DNA of 64,000 nt from Candidatus Fokinia cryptica (GTDB taxonomy: Bacteria; Pseudomonadota; Alphaproteobacteria; Rickettsiales; Midichloriaceae), in assembly GCF_034359305.1 (NCBI RefSeq), contig NZ_CP110343.1, positions 511,055-575,054 on the forward strand, in the 5' to 3' direction. The notes under the pieces were generated by a model. That model did not search any database. It worked only from the letters and a program-made list of their open reading frames with translations, and was not told where the DNA came from. A program made the position numbers and the translations under genes. This document shows positions 36,603 to 45,411 of the stretch, piece after piece (within the stretch, counting starts at the first letter, position 1; the number at the start of each line of letters is the position of its first letter).

Positions 36603-37189
36603 TTTTTTTTTCAGTATTCAAAGAAAGGGTTTATACTAAAAGCAGCATGTGCTTATAGAAAATTTTGTCACTGATTTGAGTCTAGTATTACATTTAGTTC
36701 TTTAGAGTAGCTTAAAAAATTGCTTCAAAATTTAAGTGACAGAAAAAAAGGTAAGTGAAGAGTTTTTTAGAAATACGTTTATAGCGCGAAGGAAAACACT
36801 ATTAATTGGCAGCTCTTATATTTTAAAATGCATTGAATTATCTGCATATGATATAGGAGAAAAGAGCCAGAACCAAAAAATGAAAGCGTAGCTAACCAGA
36901 CACGTAACATATTATATTGTATCGATATATGTATTAATTTTCTGTTAATAAGAAATCTTTCATACAATCATTGTTCAATACATCCATACACATCACGTGA
37001 AGTAACGGTTTATCATGGGTAAGTATCAAAAGAATATTTTTATACTTTAATGGAAGTATTGTGCAGATATATGTAATAACAATATTTTTGACTAAGATGG
37101 GATATAGAGAGGAAAGAAATGTTATTAAAGAAGAGAGTAGTTGAAAGCATGCTGAGTTCATTTTTTCCACCCAATAACCATTTAGGGGG
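36603..37189. other. gene-poor region after rplD
   Basis: 587 nt with no convincing complete gene. A T-run directly follows the rplD stop. Two overlapping minus-strand frames (36779-36967 and 36934-37170) are open but short; the second contains NILLILTHDKPLLHVMCMDV, which faintly resembles the H-loop end of an ABC ATPase, so the region might be a decayed gene. The right end carries the hairpin that overlaps the next gene's GTG start. Confidence 0.5.
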
Positions 37190-37193
37190 GTGG
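37167..37193 (+). promoter_or_regulatory. GC-rich hairpin across the GTG start of the 589-residue frame
   Basis: Complementary arms CCACCC (37167-37172) and GGGTGG (37188-37193) enclose a 15-nt loop containing the G-rich, Shine-Dalgarno-like stretch. The GTG at 37190 sits inside the right arm. If this GTG is used, the hairpin would hide it in the mRNA; if it is not, the G-run is an odd feature in this AT-rich DNA. Confidence 0.35.
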
Positions 37194-38959
37194 AAGCGTG
37201 GGCTATCTACAGTGTGCTGGAATGGAAAGTTGGAAGAGCTATAAATAGGTTAATAATTTTCTACAATAATTTATTAAAAAGTGGAAAAAGATGTAATGTG
37301 AAAAGTAAATCTGCTAAATTCGCAACAATTCATTTCATATCGTGTTTCACTAAAGGTATGTGGAAATCATTTAGAGTCAGTTTGCTAAAAGCTATGAATG
37401 TACTTTTAAATCTTTTTAATTCTAATAACTATTTAGAAAATACAGAAGAAAGAGATAAAAAGCACCAAGAAGATGATAAAAAGAAATCTTTTGAAGAAAA
37501 AGAAAAGTCTTATAATTTACATGATGAGGAAGAACCTGAAAACGCTAAAAGATGTACAAATTTTCAAAAGAATTTAAGCAAAATACATCAAAAATTTCAT
37601 GATTCTCAATCTTATGAAAAGTTAGAAGCTATCTTAATAGATAAAAATCAAAATTTAAGATTATGCGATACTTTGGATAACAGATCACAAATAGATAAAG
37701 AAAATACAACTGATATTGCGATATCAAAAATAGCAACACAAAAACAACTCACTAATAATCTTTTACAGAAGAATCTTCAAGATGGAAAAATTATGCATAG
37801 CAATCAATATAAAACAGCAACACTAGTAAAAGTCGCAAGTAAAGCATTAGTATATTGTAGTTTCATCTTACTGATATTTGTAAATGTGCAAAAATGTCTA
37901 GCAAATAATAATTCTGGTTTTTACGATCCTTTTGAGGATGACCGTATACAAAAGGAAAAGTTTAATCAGCAAATCTTTGCATTAATGATGCAAATGGGGG
38001 AAAAGCAGGTAGCACGAAGAAAAGAAGAAAGAGAAGAAAAAAGATATCAGGAAGAACGTGCAGAAGAGCGTAAGTGGAGGCAAGAAGAACGTGCAGAAGA
38101 GCGTAAGTGGAGGCAAGAAGAGCGTGACTATCAGAGGGCAAAAGAGCGTAAAATAGAAGAGGAAAAAAGATTCGAAAAGGATAGTGAGGAACTTCTTGTA
38201 TTATTATACGTCACTAAGTTAGAAAATGATGCTCTCTTTGTAAAAGAAAATAATATTTTATACAATCCTAAAGCTAAGACTAAAATGCTGACACTGTGGT
38301 ATATAAATTTTGGTTTACTAGGATTGCCTACCGAATTAAAAAATATTATTCGCTCGAAAAATATAGAAGCACTAAAACATAAAGATGGTACTCCAAACAT
38401 GTGTAATTTGATGGAAAAAACAGGTTTAACGTTTAATCAATTAGTTCTATTAGCGAGAACATGGAGATATGGAATCTACTTACAGATGTATTGGATGAAT
38501 GGTGGTAAAACATTGGAATATAAATTTGAAGATGTTCAAATACATTGGCCTGATATACTTATCAAGGAGACTGTATATGATAAGTGGGACTATAATTCGT
38601 ATGGTGATATTGAAAAGTATTATCAATGGGAGCATACATATGGTGAGCTTATGAAAGTTATGGAATTAATGGCAAAGAATTTACATCTATATTGGCTTTC
38701 TACAAGTTGGATTATTAAGAATATTTTTGATCAAGGTATACTACCCGATCCTGAAGGAATGGATCAATTACAAAAAGAGTCAAAACGAATAGACAATATC
38801 TTTATTGGAAGAAGAAATAATTTGGTGAAAGAATTATTTCGCAAATATAAGTCATCTAATAATCCTCTTATAAAACAAGAATTAGAAACCATTGAGAGGG
38901 TATTTAACGAACGTATAGAAAAAGAATCTAAACGTAATAAATATGGAGAGACTGATTGA
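37190..38959 (+). CDS. orphan protein with internal signal-peptide-like segment
   Basis: No family recognised. The longest frame (589 residues) opens at a GTG. A start at the ATG 37793 would give a 388-residue protein beginning MHSNQYKTATLVKVASKALV, whose basic stretch, hydrophobic core (YCSFILLIFVNV) and KCLA-NN site look exactly like a cleavable signal peptide. In the long form the same segment would be a membrane span at about residues 213-232 with a 200-residue cytoplasmic domain. Beyond it come a Glu/Arg-rich helical region with a tandem repeat of ERAEERKWRQE (about 285-325) and a Trp/Tyr-rich C-terminal domain (about 330-589). It is followed in tandem by the 39.2-kb orphan gene. Confidence 0.65.
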   Translation: MEAWAIYSVLEWKVGRAINRLIIFYNNLLKSGKRCNVKSKSAKFATIHFISCFTKGMWKSFRVSLLKAMNVLLNLFNSNNYLENTEERDKKHQEDDKKKSFEEKEKSYNLHDEEEPENAKRCTNFQKNLSKIHQKFHDSQSYEKLEAILIDKNQNLRLCDTLDNRSQIDKENTTDIAISKIATQKQLTNNLLQKNLQDGKIMHSNQYKTATLVKVASKALVYCSFILLIFVNVQKCLANNNSGFYDPFEDDRIQKEKFNQQIFALMMQMGEKQVARRKEEREEKRYQEERAEERKWRQEERAEERKWRQEERDYQRAKERKIEEEKRFEKDSEELLVLLYVTKLENDALFVKENNILYNPKAKTKMLTLWYINFGLLGLPTELKNIIRSKNIEALKHKDGTPNMCNLMEKTGLTFNQLVLLARTWRYGIYLQMYWMNGGKTLEYKFEDVQIHWPDILIKETVYDKWDYNSYGDIEKYYQWEHTYGELMKVMELMAKNLHLYWLSTSWIIKNIFDQGILPDPEGMDQLQKESKRIDNIFIGRRNNLVKELFRKYKSSNNPLIKQELETIERVFNERIEKESKRNKYGETD

Positions 38960-39150
38960 GATAAAGATTAAAGATAATATAATGAAGAAATAGCATAAAG
39001 TGCTATAATAGAAGAGAAAATTATCTACATAAGAAAATTGAGCTTTTATAAAAACATTTTTATAATTTTAATTAATTTTATATCTTTCATAAATTCAATT
39101 ATATAGAATCACTTAAGGAATAGGTTATTCATATACATGTTGAAAAAAAC

Positions 39151-40005
39151 ATGTATAACATAGTTAAATTAAAAAAAAACGTATTTATGGCTGATAATAT
39201 AGGTAATGTTGTAATAGAAAAAAATGTAGTTCAAAAAGTAGAGGACAGTACACTTATAAAAATAGTTAAGCTAAGTACATTGTGCATAACTGCAGTAGGT
39301 GCAATGTACTGGGCGATTCGTAATACTTTTTTCAGAAAGGATGTAAGTAATGAGATGATGGTAGATGATGTATGTGGTAATAAATGGGAAGAATATTTGA
39401 TTACTGATCAGATATATAAAAAAGATCTTAAAATCTCTAAAAAAAATGATATAGAACAAAAGAGAGTAGAAAGATTACAGAAACAATTAGAAAGGATATA
39501 TATAAGAGAAAAGGAACTACAATATAAAGTAGGAGAAAGTAAATACCATGATGCACTTTTATTAGAATTAGAAGAAAATAAAAAAAGAATAGAAAGAGAA
39601 TTAAAAAAATTAAAAATAAGTAACGATATTAATAATAAAAATACAATTGAAGAAGATAAAAAAGAAAAATGTATAAAAAAAATAGAAAATACAGAATTTT
39701 CAATATTCTCTCAGGAAGGAATGCAAGAATCTTCAGTAAGCAAAAGTAATAATAACAAGATGGAGTATCCACAATTACAAACATCAAGAGAACTTTTTAA
39801 ATACAAAACAATAAAGAGTGAAGTAGAAGAACTTCCACTTGAAAAAGCACTAAAAAATAATTTAAAATTTGAGAAAGAAGCTTTAATGATGAAATCATAT
39901 ATTACTGAACATAATTTCAAAAGAATGCAAGACGATGGTAATTATGAAATAATTGAGGATAAAATACCAAATTCTGAAAGTTCAGATTACCAGTATTCAG
40001 AATAA
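39151..40005 (+). CDS. orphan membrane-anchored coiled-coil protein
   Basis: No family recognised. The frame opens at 39151; a second ATG at 39187 gives MADNIGNVVIEKNVVQ and is an equally good start. One hydrophobic segment (about residues 38-58, IVKLSTLCITAVGAMYWAI) is followed by a Lys/Glu-rich coiled coil (about 95-170) and a disordered tail. Only the first 40 residues precede the membrane span. Codon use is extremely A-rich, with long runs of AAA and GAA. It follows the 37.2-kb orphan gene by 191 nt in the same direction, and the two may form a unit. Confidence 0.6.
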   Translation: MYNIVKLKKNVFMADNIGNVVIEKNVVQKVEDSTLIKIVKLSTLCITAVGAMYWAIRNTFFRKDVSNEMMVDDVCGNKWEEYLITDQIYKKDLKISKKNDIEQKRVERLQKQLERIYIREKELQYKVGESKYHDALLLELEENKKRIERELKKLKISNDINNKNTIEEDKKEKCIKKIENTEFSIFSQEGMQESSVSKSNNNKMEYPQLQTSRELFKYKTIKSEVEELPLEKALKNNLKFEKEALMMKSYITEHNFKRMQDDGNYEIIEDKIPNSESSDYQYSE

Positions 40006-40658
40006 ATAAATTTACGATTTAAAGAAATCTCCACAAATTAATCGCATTTTTACATTTCTCACATCTTTTGATTAAGAGAACTACCGTGTACTTCATCTTC
40101 TCGATAAAAAAAATAGAAAAGGGGAAATTTATCTCCCCAAACACCCATATGGCAAATACACATATAAATCTTACAAAATCACATTTAAAGAAGTGCCTTT
40201 CTTCTAATAAAGTAGCCTGAGCTCACTTATATTTACCACATATAAATCTTACAAAATCACATTTAAAGAAGTGCCTTTCTTCTAATAAAGTAGCCTGAGC
40301 TCACTTATATTTACCACATATAAATCTTACAAAATCACATTTAAAGAAGTGCCTTTCTTCTAATAAAGTAGCCTGAGCTCACTTATATTTACCACATATA
40401 AATCTTACAAAATCACATTTAAAGAAGTGCCTTTCTTCTAATAAAGTAGCCTGAGCTCACTTATATTTACCACATTCTAATGCCAAGTAATTACACTAAA
40501 GAGAGTAAATTATTTTATACAAAAAAGGGATACGTACGGATATTTTAAAAAAAATCTATCCCCTTCAAAAAATATACTTTCCACTAATAGAGCTAAATAC
40601 CAGTCTAAATCTTAGGGAATATTCAATTCTACTTTTACGAAATTTACTCCATGCAAAA
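40006..40658. other. repeat-bearing gap between convergent genes
   Basis: 653 nt without a gene between the 39.2-kb orphan gene (plus) and rpsI (minus). A hairpin with arms GGGGA/TCCCC lies near 40121-40138, and four 78-bp tandem repeats occupy 40159-40470. The remaining 190 nt up to rpsI show nothing recognisable. Confidence 0.7.
40159..40470. repeat. four perfect 78-bp tandem repeats
   Basis: Four identical head-to-tail copies, starting at 40159, 40237, 40315 and 40393 with a constant 78-nt period; a 5-nt start of a fifth copy follows. Each unit begins CACATATAAATCTTAC and contains a small potential hairpin (AGAAG...CTTCT) and GAGCTC. No mismatch was seen between copies, so the array is recent or is kept uniform. 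The unit length is a multiple of three but is interrupted by stops, so it is non-coding. It could be a VNTR, a protein-binding array or a transcript-end block. Confidence 0.95.
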
Positions 40659-41177
40659 TTAACGTTTAGAGAATTGTGTACTCTTTCTAGCACCGCGAAG
40701 CCCATATTTTTTACGTTCAACCTCCCTGCTATCTCTAGTAAGAAGCTTGAATACTTTTAGTGCTTTCCTCACTTCACTAGCTTCATTATCACCACAAACT
40801 AATGCTCTACTGATGCCATGCATAATAGCCTGTGATTGCCCTGTAGTTCCTCCACCTTTGACCGTACAGAAAACGTCATACTTTTCAGCAGTTGCCCCTA
40901 AAGCGACAAATGGCTTAATAATACTAGGCATTACATATTCTGAAGCAGAAAAATAATCATGTAAAGATTTGTGGTTTACCAAAAATCTTCCACTCCCTTC
41001 TGCTACCCAAACTCTAGCGACAGATGATTTTCTTCTACCAGTGCCATATAAACGTGTCTGAGATGTAGAAAAAAACTTCTGCTTTTTCTTTCTCACTTTC
41101 ACATTAAGACTCGCTGCATTGTTAGGAGCTTTCTCAGCAACCGCAGAAGTAGACGCGGTGGTACTTGTATTTTTCAT
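40659..41177 (-). CDS. rpsI: 30S ribosomal protein S9
   Basis: 172 residues. The S9 core starts at about residue 43 (RLYGTGRRKSSVARVWV) and ends with the P-site-contacting basic tail DSREVERKKYGLRGARKSTQFSKR-type sequence. The first 40 residues (Ala/Thr/Lys rich) are an N-terminal extension, as in many alphaproteobacterial S9 proteins. It follows rplM by 18 nt, the universally conserved rplM-rpsI operon. Confidence 0.97.
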   Translation of the reverse strand: MKNTSTTASTSAVAEKAPNNAASLNVKVRKKKQKFFSTSQTRLYGTGRRKSSVARVWVAEGSGRFLVNHKSLHDYFSASEYVMPSIIKPFVALGATAEKYDVFCTVKGGGTTGQSQAIMHGISRALVCGDNEASEVRKALKVFKLLTRDSREVERKKYGLRGARKSTQFSKR

Positions 41178-41195
41178 CTATAAAAAAACAAAATA

Positions 41196-41672
41196 TTACG
41201 AATTACTTTTTTTACAATATTCTTTCAATATACTCTCTCTATGCACAACATTCTGGACTTGTCCTTCATGCTTATGAGAATTGCCGCTATATATTTTAAG
41301 CTTTTTCATCTGAGCATCCGCTAACGGACTCTCCTTCGGCATCATTCTTTTCACAGCTCTGTAAAGCAAGCGATGTTGAAATTCGCTGGACATTATTTTA
41401 CTCCACTTAATACTCTTAATACCTCCTGGATGATTTGTATGCCAAAAAAATTCTTCTTGCTCAAGTTTATTCCCAGTAACCTTAATCTTAGCTGCATTAA
41501 TCACTACAACGTTATCTCCACAATCTATATTTGGGGTATAGTAAGGCTTATTTTTACCACGCAATATCAATGCAATTCTAGAAGCTAAACGGCCAAGTAT
41601 GGCATTTTCAGCATCTATCAAAATCCAATCTTTCTTTACATAAGAAGGTTTAGCAAAAAAACTTTTCTCCAT
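41196..41672 (-). CDS. rplM: 50S ribosomal protein L13
   Basis: 158 residues with typical DWILIDAENAILGRLASRIA, RGKNKPYYTPNIDCGDNVVV, NHPGGIKSIKW and AVKRMMPKESPLADAQMKKL segments. It is the first gene of the rplM-rpsI operon. About 800 nt upstream are non-coding. Confidence 0.97.
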   Translation of the reverse strand: MEKSFFAKPSYVKKDWILIDAENAILGRLASRIALILRGKNKPYYTPNIDCGDNVVVINAAKIKVTGNKLEQEEFFWHTNHPGGIKSIKWSKIMSSEFQHRLLYRAVKRMMPKESPLADAQMKKLKIYSGNSHKHEGQVQNVVHRESILKEYCKKSNS

Positions 41673-42489
41673 AAAGTGCTATTTGTAATACTTAAGTGAA
41701 ATCATAGTACATCTCTATACGCCAGATTGTCAATATGTCTATTGTTTCTATACTATACTATTCGGTATTAGTTTTAAGAAAATCAGTAAAACTCACCTTA
41801 TTTACTTTTTTAGTAGTCTAGCATTTACCGTTTATCATATAACACACGATCATTTATTTGTTACAATTTGAGTATAACGACTTTGGAGCTTTCATTTCTC
41901 TAATTCCTTACTCAACTAAACTCGACTTCTTTGAAATCTTTGACTCTTAAACAGATATAAATAGTATCTATTAGTAAATTTCAAAATTCTGATTCCTCTA
42001 TCTAAAAAATGAGCTTCATAGCGGAAGCCTTCTATATGTGATTACTATTTATGGTAGCAAGATGAGAATAACCTAACTAAGGAAAGTGTTTTTAATAGGT
42101 TTTAAGTCATTTATGTTGTTCCTTTCCACAACTAAGATTCGCCAATACAAAACGCATCAAGATCGTATAGCATTAAAGTACCTTTAGGGTTGAGAGATTT
42201 TCGTGTGTAAAATCTTTAGTGATGCTAAGAATTCCTGAAATTATCTAAGTTTTCAAAAATAGAAGAAGTATCTCTTTCCTTCTAACAAGTAGCTTATCAG
42301 CCAAGGTTCTATTAATGGCTTAATTTGTTGAGCTAATAGTATATGCACTAAAAAACATTTTTCGAAAGCAGATGAAATTGCTGAACTTTACTCCTTTATT
42401 TAGATCTCTATCCAACTTTTCCATCTATTTTCGCAACAACGTCATTATTTTTTAAATTAATGAATTGTTGTTTTTCTTTTATTCTTCCA
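41673..42489. other. long non-coding stretch upstream of rplM
   Basis: About 817 nt with no convincing gene on either strand. Stops are frequent in all frames. A minus-strand stretch near 42130-42190 reads GTLMLYDLDAFCIGES before a stop, which hints at a decayed coding region, but no family could be named. The rplM promoter should lie in the first 100-150 nt after 41672. Confidence 0.5.
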
Positions 42490-42963
42490 TCAAAATTTTA
42501 TTCTATCGAATTCCTTTTTCGTTTTCTCGTCTCGCATCCGAAGAAGCTCCTTTTCTCGATTTTCATAGTCTTCTTTCTTTTTTCTCACTGCAGAAAGTTC
42601 CTCTTCGTTACCGTTTGTTTCTGTAGAACCGTTTTTATTACCCACATCATCAAAGTGTTTTGATTTTCGCTCATCTACTTGCTGAATTTGAGCAATTACT
42701 TGAGGAGTTTCATTAAACTTTTCAGATTTAGAGCCATCTTGCAATGAATAGTTGCTATTTTTTTGTTGCATCTTTATATATATATTAGTTAATAGTTTAA
42801 TTGTTAGTAGTTTAACTGATTTCTCAGTCAATAGTTTAAATACTCCCTCTCTATCGCATCTTTTTAGACCGATAAAGGGTTTTGTGGAAATTTTTCCACT
42901 AATATAAATCTTTTTCATTAATTTGAAAAAAAATTTTAATAAATTACCTTCGTTATATATCAC
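42490..42963 (-). CDS. hypothetical small charged protein
   Basis: A 157-codon frame with no family match I can name. The first 64 residues are Lys/Leu/Ile rich and include an imperfect repeat (SVKLLTIKLLTNIYIK, from repeated TTAATAG / TTTAACT DNA near 42788-42840). The ATG at residue 65 (42771) would give a 92-residue hydrophilic, charged protein (MQQKNSNYSLQD onward) ending in a Lys/Glu-rich helix, and is the more credible start. It may also be the remnant of a larger gene. It stands apart from its neighbours. Confidence 0.35.
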   Translation of the reverse strand: MIYNEGNLLKFFFKLMKKIYISGKISTKPFIGLKRCDREGVFKLLTEKSVKLLTIKLLTNIYIKMQQKNSNYSLQDGSKSEKFNETPQVIAQIQQVDERKSKHFDDVGNKNGSTETNGNEEELSAVRKKKEDYENREKELLRMRDEKTKKEFDRIKF

Positions 42964-43189
42964 TGATGGATAGCGTTAACTTGTCAAGCAGTGAATATAT
43001 GCCGAAGGGATATGGAATTATAACACCATAAAACGCCTATTCCAAGTATTTATATTAAGACGCATTATCTTTTTCTAACGCTTTGGATTTTATCCAAAAT
43101 TTTATTGAGCAAATAGTAAATTTATTTAGACTTGGACTCACACTTGTTTGCCCCACTACTAATACGAAACCTCCAAAATCTGGAGATTT

Positions 43190-44131
43190 TTACATCTTAA
43201 ATCTATCCTGTATTTTCATCATCCCAGCGCGAGCTATGTCAATGACTATCGATTCGGTAGTAACATATTCGCCCTCAAACGCTACACCTTTCATCAAAGC
43301 ACTATTAGTAATACCAGTTGCAACCAATATTGCGTTTTCGCTTTTTGACAAGTCTGCAATTTCCATATTCTGATATTGTGTTAGCATTTCTTTATTCACT
43401 TCGGTATCTGATGATACGCCATAAAGCATCTTAGCATGCATCATCCCCCCTAATCCTCTAACTGCTACAGATGCTATTACACCTTCTGGTGCTCCTCCTA
43501 CACCAATATACATATCTATATTAAAACTCGGCATAACTGCCATAATTGAAGCAATTATATCTCCATCATCTATTAAAGATACGGTCACATTCATCTCTCT
43601 AAGCAATTTTATAATGCTATAATGCCGTTTTCTATTTAGTACACATACACATAGTTCTGAGATTTTTTTTCCTTTATCGTTAGCAATAGATGATAAAATA
43701 TCTTCTAAAGGCGTATCAGCATTTATTCGATCAGATATAGCTTTATTACTTACGGCGTACACTATCTTGTACATATAAATATCATCCGCTTCAAGAAGAC
43801 CTCCGGTATTAGAAATCGCAATCACTGAGATAGCACCATCTTTATTATTAGCACAACAATCAGTACACTCCAATGGATCAACAGCAATATCAAAACACTG
43901 CTCTCCTTTTTTATCACCTAACACCTCTCCTCGAAATAGCATCGGTGCGTTATCCCTTAGCCCTTCCCCTATTACTACCTTAGTCTTGAAGTGCAATCCA
44001 TTTAAGTAGGAACGCATCTCGTTCACTGCAACGGCATCTGATGCCTCATTATCACCCTTCCCCCTACTTCTTGCTGCAGCTATAGCTGCTCGAACAGTAG
44101 CATTCAAAAAGTACTGATAGTTAATTTCCAC
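43190..44131 (-). CDS. glpX: fructose-1,6-bisphosphatase class II
   Basis: Gluconeogenic phosphatase of the Li+-sensitive fold. The frame is open from a GTG (44161) inside recA, but a second GTG at 44131, just past the recA stop, gives MEINYQYFLNATVRAAIAAA and 313 residues, the normal GlpX length. Conserved segments are GKGDNEASDAVAVNEMR, VVIGEGLRDNAPML, AVDPLECTD, MYIGVGGAPEGVIASVA and ALMKGVAFEGEYVTTESI. The metal/substrate motif usually reads DPLEGT; here the Gly is Cys. It is downstream of recA on the same transcript. Confidence 0.92.
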   Translation of the reverse strand: MEINYQYFLNATVRAAIAAARSRGKGDNEASDAVAVNEMRSYLNGLHFKTKVVIGEGLRDNAPMLFRGEVLGDKKGEQCFDIAVDPLECTDCCANNKDGAISVIAISNTGGLLEADDIYMYKIVYAVSNKAISDRINADTPLEDILSSIANDKGKKISELCVCVLNRKRHYSIIKLLREMNVTVSLIDDGDIIASIMAVMPSFNIDMYIGVGGAPEGVIASVAVRGLGGMMHAKMLYGVSSDTEVNKEMLTQYQNMEIADLSKSENAILVATGITNSALMKGVAFEGEYVTTESIVIDIARAGMMKIQDRFKM

Positions 44132-44144
44132 AGTAGCAACAAAT

Positions 44145-45233
44145 TTATAACTCCAACTCACTTATTTCTACAAGATCGTCCACCTCTTCACTTTGCTGAG
44201 GCATTTTTTGATTTTGAGTAATAGAAGTAGCTGACATTATTTTACTAGCAATTTCTTCCGCTATAGAATTGTTATCTTTAAGATATTTTTTTGCATTCTC
44301 ACGTCCTTGTCCTATCTTTACACCATTATAGGAATACCAAGTACCGGACTTTTCTATGATATTCAACTCTGCACCAATATCTACTAATTCACCAACTTTT
44401 GATATACCTTCACCATATATTATATCAAATTCAGCAACTCTAAATGGGGAAGATAGCTTATTTTTAACGACTTTAACTTTCACTCTATTCCCTATAAACT
44501 CTTCTTTATCTTTTATTGATTCAGATTTCCTTACCTCTAATCTCATTGAAGAATAGAATTTCAATGCATTACCACCGGTGGTAGTCTCTGGATTACCAAA
44601 AGATATACCTATTTTCATTCTAATTTGGTTGATAAAGATAAGGGTACATTTACTCTTTGATATTACACCAGTAAGCTTTCTTAAAGCTTGACTCATCAAA
44701 CGTGCTTGTAATCCCATGTGCTGATCTCCCATTTCACCTTCTATCTCAGCTTTAGGAACTAAAGCCGCTACACTATCAACTACTATAATATCGACAGAAC
44801 CAGAACGTGTTAGAGTATCAACAATTTCTAATGCCTGCTCTCCATAATCAGGCTGAGAAACCAACAATTTTTCAACATCTACTCCAATTTTTGACGCATA
44901 AGATCTATCAAAAGCATGCTCAGCATCTATGAAAGCTGCTACTCCGTTTCTTTTCTGTATTTCAGCTATCGCTTGAAGTGCAATGGTAGTTTTTCCGGAA
45001 CTTTCTAATCCATAAATCTCTACTATTCTCCCTTTAGGAAAACCACCATTTCCAAGTGCTATATCTAAACCTATAGATCCACTTGGAAAAGTTTCTACAA
45101 ACTCTTGTCTTTCCTCACCAAGCACCATTATCGCTCCGGAACCATGAGCTTTCTTTATGGATGCTATAGCCGTTTTCAAAGCAATATCTCGACCTTCTCG
45201 ATTACTGGAATCTTTTTTAAAAGTAGCTGTCAT
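44145..45233 (-). CDS. recA: recombinase RecA
   Basis: 362 residues. Walker A GLESSGKT (about residues 75-82), Walker [21 protein letters not shown]1 and the [11 protein letters not shown]2 region, and NQIRMKIG are all present. The C-terminus is acidic ([16 protein letters not shown]), which modulates activity. glpX follows with a gap of 13 nt or an overlap depending on its start. It works with DprA at 33 kb on incoming single-stranded DNA. Confidence 0.98.
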   Translation of the reverse strand: MTATFKKDSSNREGRDIALKTAIASIKKAHGSGAIMVLGEERQEFVETFPSGSIGLDIALGNGGFPKGRIVEIYGLESSGKTTIALQAIAEIQKRNGVAAFIDAEHAFDRSYASKIGVDVEKLLVSQPDYGEQALEIVDTLTRSGSVDIIVVDSVAALVPKAEIEGEMGDQHMGLQARLMSQALRKLTGVISKSKCTLIFINQIRMKIGISFGNPETTTGGNALKFYSSMRLEVRKSESIKDKEEFIGNRVKVKVVKNKLSSPFRVAEFDIIYGEGISKVGELVDIGAELNIIEKSGTWYSYNGVKIGQGRENAKKYLKDNNSIAEEIASKIMSATSITQNQKMPQQSEEVDDLVEISELEL

Positions 45234-45248
45234 TTTCCTTACATAATA

Positions 45249-45404
45249 ATGAGTAGTTTTTCTTCGATCTCTTATAACACTTTCTTCTTTAAAATTCTAC
45301 TTATTATGGTGATTCTTATAGCAAACGTCATCTCATTCCCATTTGATTCTGATTCTTTTAAAGACTGTTCAATAAAAGAGTCAATAAGTACTCGCAAGAA
45401 ATGA
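45249..45404 (+). CDS. possible 51-residue small membrane protein
   Basis: In the 178-nt gap between recA and the transglutaminase gene, on the opposite strand to both, an ATG at 45249 opens a frame to 45404. It begins [20 protein letters not shown] and continues [13 protein letters not shown] before a polar tail. This has the shape of a signal peptide or single-pass small protein. There is no ribosome-binding site of note, so it may be chance. Confidence 0.25.
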   Translation: MSSFSSISYNTFFFKILLIMVILIANVISFPFDSDSFKDCSIKESISTRKK

Positions 45405-45411
45405 GAAAAAG

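Noticed and set aside
40006..40658. CRISPR array
   Set aside because: The 78-bp repeats are directly contiguous with no unique spacers, so this is a simple tandem repeat.
41673..42489. Hidden structural RNA (tmRNA, RNase P RNA, SRP RNA) in the long gap
   Set aside because: No tRNA-like ends, tag frame or conserved RNase P/SRP core sequences could be recognised.
43083..43373. 96-codon plus-strand frame over the end of glpX
   Set aside because: Mostly antisense to glpX, which is clearly real on the other strand.
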